From JALSHZ01 sp964439815 (lineage in GTDB: Bacteria > Pseudomonadota > Gammaproteobacteria > UWMA-0217), in contig CAYTPO010000264.1 in assembly GCA_964439815.1 (NCBI GenBank), positions 1-17,694 of the forward strand: a DNA stretch of 17,694 nt. The letters run 5' to 3'. Below the pieces are notes generated by a model. That model was not told the DNA's origin and ran no database searches. It saw only the letters and a program-made list of their open reading frames with translations. Both the position numbers and the translations under genes were made by a program. Shown here one piece after another: positions 13,936 to 17,694 of this stretch (the stretch's first letter is position 1; each line of letters starts with the position of its first letter).

Positions 13936-16161
13936 TCAGCCGCGCTTTTTCCCACCACGGCCCGGCTTCTTCTTTCCTCTGGGGGGAAGGCCGGTATGCT
14001 GCGTCAATGTGGCGCCTTTCCTGGTGTTGGGTGTTTTTGCGGCGCCTGACTTCTTCTTGCATCCGCCCTGTGACTTGAGGCCAATGGGGTTATAGCGGGG
14101 TATCAATTGGTGTTTGCCATTGCCGATCAGGTCGGCGCGTCCCATCTTCTTCAGGGTTTCACGCAGTAGCGGCCAGTTTTTCGGGTCGTGGTACCTGAGA
14201 AATGCCTTGTGCAGCCGACGGCGGCGTTCACCGCGTACGGTGGCCACTTTTTCACTGCTGCGTGTGACCTTTTTCAATGGGTTCTTGTCACTGTGATACA
14301 TCGCCGTGGCGGAGGCCATCGGTGAGGGATAAAAGGCCTGTACCTGATCGGCCTTGAAGCCGTTTCTCTTCAGCCACAGTGCCAGATTCAACATGTCCTC
14401 GTCGCTGGTACCGGGGTGTGCCGCAATGAAATAGGGGATCAGGTATTGCTCCTTTCCCGCCTCCTTGGAAAATTGTTCGAACATCTGCTTGAAGCGGTCA
14501 TAGGTGCCTATGCCGGGCTTCATCATTTTGGACAGTGGACCCTGTTCGGTATGTTCCGGGGCAATCTTCAGGTAGCCGCCGACATGGTGCGTTACCAGCT
14601 CCCTGACATATTCCGGCGCACGAACGGCGAGGTCGTAGCGCAGCCCCGAGCTGATCAATACCTTCTTGATGCCGGGCAGCTTGCGCACGCTGCGGTACAA
14701 GTGGGTGAGGTGGGAGTGGTCGGTTCCCATATTGATGCAGATATCGGGATAGACACAGGAGAGGCGGCGGCAGGCGGCTTCGATTTTCTTTGATTTGCAG
14801 GCGAGCCGGTACATGTTGGCCGTCGGCCCACCAAGGTCTGATATGACGCCGGTAAAACCCGGCACCGAGTCGCGGATCTTCTCCACTTCGCGCACGATGG
14901 AATCCTCTGAGCGGTTCTGGATGATGCGGCCCTCATGCTCGGTGATCGAACAGAAGGTGCAGCCGCCAAAACAGCCACGCATGATATTGATCGAAAAGCG
15001 GATCATTTCATACGCGGGTATTTTTGCACCGTGATAGTCGGGATGGGGTATCCGTTGGAAGGGGAGGTCGAAGAGGTAATCCATCTCTTCGGTATTCAGC
15101 GGCAGGGGTGGCGGGTTCAGCCAGACATCCTGTTCGCCGTGGCGTTGTACCAGCGCTCGCGCGTTGCCGGGATTGGTCTCCAGATGCAGGATTCTGCTGG
15201 CGTGGGCGTAGAGCACCGGGTCGCGCTTTACATCCTCATAGGCGGGCAGCCTGATGACGCTTTTCTCCCGCGGCAGACGTGGTTTGCTGTTTCGAGTCGG
15301 CAGCTGATGCATTACCTGAACCGACTGATCGGCAGAGGCTTTCGTCGCCCCGTTTTCAAGCTTGCAGGATTTGAGATCGGCGGTATTGACGTAGGGGTTG
15401 ATGATCTGGTCGATCTTTCCCGGTTCGTCGACGTCGGTCGAGTCGATTTCGAACCAGCCCTGTGGCGTATTGCGGCGAATAAAGGCGGTGCCGCGTACAT
15501 TGGTAATGTCCCGCACCGGCTCACCCAGTGCGAGCCGGTGAGCGATTTCGACGACTGCGCGCTCCGCATTGCCAAACAGCAGCAGATCCGCCTTGGCATC
15601 GGCCAGTATCGAGCGTCGCACCTTGTCCTGCCAGTAGTCGTAGTGGGCGATGCGTCGCAGTGAGGCTTCGATGCCCCCCATGATGATGGGGGTGTCGCGG
15701 TAGGCTTCGCGGCAGCGCTGGGCATAGACCAGTGAGCTGCGATCCGGCCGCCTGCCTGCCATGCCACCTGCGGTATAGGCGTCGTCCGAGCGAATCTTGC
15801 GATCGGCGGTATAGCGGTTGATCATCGAATCCATATTGCCGGCGGAGACGCCAAAAAACAGATTGGGTTGTCCCAGTGCCTTGAACGGCTCGGCGCTATG
15901 CCAGTCCGGCTGGCTGATCATGCCGACGCGAAATCCCTGGGCTTCCAGCAAGCGACCAATGATGGCCATGCCAAAGCTGGGATGATCGACATAGGCGTCG
16001 CCGGTCACGATAATGATATCGCAGCTGTCCCAGCCGAGTGCCTCCATGGCCTCCCGTGTCATCGGCAGAAAATCGGCCGTACCAAAGCATTCCGCCCAAT
16101 AGCGCGGATAGCCGAAAAGCGGGCGAGGGTGGTTCAGTGAAGCACGTTTCTTGGAGGGCAT
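13936..16161 (-). CDS. ygiQ: YgiQ family radical SAM protein
   Basis: This 741-residue protein closely follows the E. coli YgiQ sequence from the N-terminus (PRYWAECFGTADFLPM, WDSCDIIIVTGDAYVDHPSFGMAI) onward. The B12-binding-like N-terminal region is followed by the radical SAM core with CFGGCTFC (C397, C401, C404) for the SAM-bound 4Fe-4S cluster, then GVISDLGGPTANMY and GGYLKIAPEHTE. The C-terminus is a basic Lys/Arg/Gly-rich tail. Its substrate is not established. The ATG at 16161 has no obvious Shine-Dalgarno site, but the alignment with known YgiQ supports it. The glutaredoxin-like gene lies 65 bases upstream on the same strand, so co-transcription is possible. Confidence 0.95.
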   Translation of the reverse strand: MPSKKRASLNHPRPLFGYPRYWAECFGTADFLPMTREAMEALGWDSCDIIIVTGDAYVDHPSFGMAIIGRLLEAQGFRVGMISQPDWHSAEPFKALGQPNLFFGVSAGNMDSMINRYTADRKIRSDDAYTAGGMAGRRPDRSSLVYAQRCREAYRDTPIIMGGIEASLRRIAHYDYWQDKVRRSILADAKADLLLFGNAERAVVEIAHRLALGEPVRDITNVRGTAFIRRNTPQGWFEIDSTDVDEPGKIDQIINPYVNTADLKSCKLENGATKASADQSVQVMHQLPTRNSKPRLPREKSVIRLPAYEDVKRDPVLYAHASRILHLETNPGNARALVQRHGEQDVWLNPPPLPLNTEEMDYLFDLPFQRIPHPDYHGAKIPAYEMIRFSINIMRGCFGGCTFCSITEHEGRIIQNRSEDSIVREVEKIRDSVPGFTGVISDLGGPTANMYRLACKSKKIEAACRRLSCVYPDICINMGTDHSHLTHLYRSVRKLPGIKKVLISSGLRYDLAVRAPEYVRELVTHHVGGYLKIAPEHTEQGPLSKMMKPGIGTYDRFKQMFEQFSKEAGKEQYLIPYFIAAHPGTSDEDMLNLALWLKRNGFKADQVQAFYPSPMASATAMYHSDKNPLKKVTRSSEKVATVRGERRRRLHKAFLRYHDPKNWPLLRETLKKMGRADLIGNGKHQLIPRYNPIGLKSQGGCKKKSGAAKTPNTRKGATLTQHTGLPPRGKKKPGRGGKKRG

Positions 16162-16226
16162 GGGCGGCAGCCGCTACGGTGTATCCGGGAATGACCCGAT
16201 TATAGGCCATGTTGGCAGTTCATTAT

Positions 16227-16595
16227 TCAGGCGCCAAACCGGTTTTGCAGGTATTGAATGATGTCGCTGGACTCATACATCCAGGTGACTTTTCCTGCCT
16301 CCTCGATGCGCAGGCAGGGAACCTTGACCTCGCCACCTTCCCTGAGCAGCGCTTCACGCCAGGGACCGGGAGACTGCGCATCGCGATAGGTCATCGGCAG
16401 GTTGAGCTGGTGGATGACGCGGCGGGTCTTGATGCAGAAGGGGCAGCCATAGAACTGGTAGAGGCTCATGTTGCTGACGGCCTCATCGACCTTCTGCTGT
16501 TCCTCAGCGGAGCGTTGCAGGGCTTTGGGGCGGGTCAGACGGTCGATGGCAGCAATGGTGTAGCCAAGGCCATTGCGCAGGGCTTTGAGTAGCAT
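16227..16595 (-). CDS. Glutaredoxin-like / GST N-terminal domain protein
   Basis: This 122-residue protein has about 42 N-terminal residues, partly hydrophobic (LGYTIAAIDRL), ahead of a glutaredoxin fold: SLYQFYGCPFCIKTRRVIHQL with redox-active C51 and C54, then VKVPCLRIEE containing the conserved cis-Pro (VP), and WMYESSDIIQYLQNRF. That order matches the thioredoxin-fold N-terminal domain of GST-like proteins related to glutaredoxin, without the helical GST C-terminal domain. The N-terminal extension may be a membrane-associated or regulatory segment. AGGAA lies 5 bases upstream of the ATG. A glutathione-dependent disulphide or mixed-disulphide reductase role is inferred from the CPFC motif. 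Confidence 0.85.
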   Translation of the reverse strand: MLLKALRNGLGYTIAAIDRLTRPKALQRSAEEQQKVDEAVSNMSLYQFYGCPFCIKTRRVIHQLNLPMTYRDAQSPGPWREALLREGGEVKVPCLRIEEAGKVTWMYESSDIIQYLQNRFGA

Positions 16596-16714
16596 GGAGT
16601 TTCCTGAGTGTGATTGGGCAGGGGAGTCTTTTAACGAATTCCCTGGGTAAGTGCAATTACAGTAGCGGAATTCATGCCTATTGATCGGGTACTGTTTTCG
16701 GGGGCAGCGTCGAG

Positions 16715-17500
16715 TCAGGTGTTGTCATTGGTCGAGACAATCAGGCCTTCCCGTATCCAGCGCGCCATGAATCCGGCGGCCCGTTCGGCGGCGTACATCT
16801 CGTCGATCCATTCGCAAAGCCCCTCGCAGATGGCGGCAAAGCCCGCCTGATGCAGGGCGGCGTCTATGGCCCAGGCTTCATCGACATCGAGCGAGCGATA
16901 ATGCGTGGTCAGCCCGTGGCGCCAGATTAGCCAGGGAATCGGATAGTTGTTTTGCGTGGGCTGTATCGGTGAAGAATCCTCTTCGATGGCTTGCCAGAGT
17001 TTCGGGGCATCCCATTGCAGGTCGATTCTCTGCGTCGAGGGGTGAAACCGGAAGGTCAGGGTGGCCCACTGTTCGGGGGGGATGTTTATCAAAGTCTCGA
17101 TGCTGGCGGGTTGCTGGTCTGCCGCATCGAAAGCATTTCTGATAGCCCATTCGAACTCGGCCATTTCACTGAGCAGGGTGTTGTCGGTGTAATTGTCGGA
17201 GGATGACAGGAACGACGCCAGTTCATGACCAAAATAGCGTATGGAAAAGTGGTGCGATGGATGCGTGGCAATATAGTCGAAGGCCAGGGCTTCGAAGCGC
17301 TCATCGCCCAGCAGGGTGTGCAGTGCGGGAAAGCTGTCCTGTAGTGCTTCGAGCAGTCGCAGGCGGTAGGCCTGTGCATAGATGTCCAGACGCGTCTTTT
17401 TGCTGACGCGGGTCGTCTCCTCGATGTCCGACTCGATATCCGGTTGCTGTTGCAGCAGCCAGCCCATGAAGTCCTGTTGCATATTGTTCAGCGAATTCAT
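16715..17500 (-). CDS. DUF2063 (HvfC/BufC N-terminal domain) protein
   Basis: This 261-residue protein matches the DUF2063 family: MQQDFMGWLL at the N-terminus, then IYAQAYRLRLLEALQDSFPALHTLLGDERFEALAFDYIATHPS, HFSIRYFGHELASFL and LSEMAEFEWAIRNAFDAAD. The second half is less conserved. Its ATG overlaps the stop of the upstream DUF692/MNIO gene as ATGA, a typical coupled pair. In characterised bufferin and related clusters the DUF2063 protein is the partner that recruits the precursor peptide to the MNIO enzyme, which modifies Cys residues. That role is inferred here. The 119 bases before the glutaredoxin-like gene (16596-16714) show nothing nameable. Confidence 0.88.
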   Translation of the reverse strand: MNSLNNMQQDFMGWLLQQQPDIESDIEETTRVSKKTRLDIYAQAYRLRLLEALQDSFPALHTLLGDERFEALAFDYIATHPSHHFSIRYFGHELASFLSSSDNYTDNTLLSEMAEFEWAIRNAFDAADQQPASIETLINIPPEQWATLTFRFHPSTQRIDLQWDAPKLWQAIEEDSSPIQPTQNNYPIPWLIWRHGLTTHYRSLDVDEAWAIDAALHQAGFAAICEGLCEWIDEMYAAERAAGFMARWIREGLIVSTNDNT

Positions 17501-17694
17501 GTGGTGCTCCGTGCATTGGGGGTGGTGGCAATTTCCCGTGCCTGGTCGAGTTCTGCCAGCAGGATGCCCAGCTCGGGAATATTGTCGTCGCGCTCGATCA
17601 TGGTGGAGACAGTGCCAAAGCGTTGTACGAATTGACGATACAGCGACCAGACGCTGTCGACCACCGGGGCGTCGTGGGTATCGATGATATAGTC
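17497..17694 (-). CDS. DUF692/MNIO family protein, C-terminal end only
   Basis: The frame enters from the right edge and encodes the last 65 residues of a DUF692 (multinuclear non-haem iron-dependent oxidase) protein. IIDTHDAPVVDSVWSLYRQFVQRFG and STMIERDDNIPELGILLAEL match the family's conserved C-terminal region. The stop overlaps the next gene's ATG by 4 bases. In related systems (BufB, MbnB, TglH) the enzyme modifies Cys residues of a short peptide. The bulk of the gene, and any precursor peptide gene, are outside the window. Confidence 0.85.
   Translation of the reverse strand, partial: DYIIDTHDAPVVDSVWSLYRQFVQRFGTVSTMIERDDNIPELGILLAELDQAREIATTPNARSTT

Overview
The window looks like a piece of a gammaproteobacterial chromosome of moderate G+C. 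The evidence is a YgiQ-type radical SAM protein close to the enterobacterial one, a DUF2189 membrane protein, an MNIO/DUF2063 gene pair, and an NtrC-type response regulator with a recognisable sigma-54 promoter. A respiratory, facultatively anaerobic lifestyle is inferred from the molybdoenzyme and multihaem cytochrome. The genus cannot be named from sequence alone. No RNA gene, CRISPR array or insertion sequence was seen.

Bases 1-8932 hold the core of interest. A minus-strand gene set of eight genes runs from 8522 down to 1132: a small secreted protein, a secreted Gly-Met-X repeat protein, a pentahaem cytochrome c, a Tat-exported DmsA-like molybdopterin oxidoreductase, its four-cluster Fe-S subunit, a TorD-like chaperone, a composite ferredoxin/NapF-like protein, and a 152-residue protein of unknown function. 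No DmsC-type membrane anchor is present, so electrons probably pass through the pentahaem cytochrome. On the far side of the set, in the opposite orientation, lies the 3' part of a second and larger Gly-Met-X repeat gene (1-845), which enters from the left edge.

Bases 8523-8932 are a divergent control region. It holds a well-matched sigma-54 promoter pointing into the gene set, an IHF-like site, and three copies of an inverted repeat (CTGnCAAATTGnCAG-like) at spacings of 65 and 60 bp. The genes at 8933-12172 encode a membrane histidine kinase with a periplasmic c-type haem motif (CAVCH) and an NtrC-family response regulator with an intact GAFTGA loop. The simplest reading is a redox- or ligand-sensing haem kinase that switches on the molybdoenzyme and Met-rich protein set through sigma-54.

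Bases 12173-12928 contain no convincing gene. They hold a 191-bp tandem repeat (about 2.6 copies) with an internal palindrome, then two overlapping and mutually exclusive hairpins ahead of the DUF2189 gene.

Bases 12929-17694 are more ordinary: DUF2189 membrane protein (+), intrinsic terminator, YgiQ radical SAM protein (-), glutaredoxin-like protein (-), DUF2063/HvfC-BufC protein (-), and the C-terminal end of a DUF692/MNIO protein (-). The last two overlap by 4 bp and resemble the maturation pair of copper-linked bufferin-type peptide clusters, whose precursor gene would lie beyond the right edge.

The working hypothesis for the main locus is a periplasmic respiratory or redox-repair module. 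A DMSO-reductase-family enzyme, fed by a pentahaem cytochrome, works alongside abundant methionine-rich repeat proteins that could act as sacrificial oxidant scavengers, metal binders or structural material. The substrate is not visible in the sequence.
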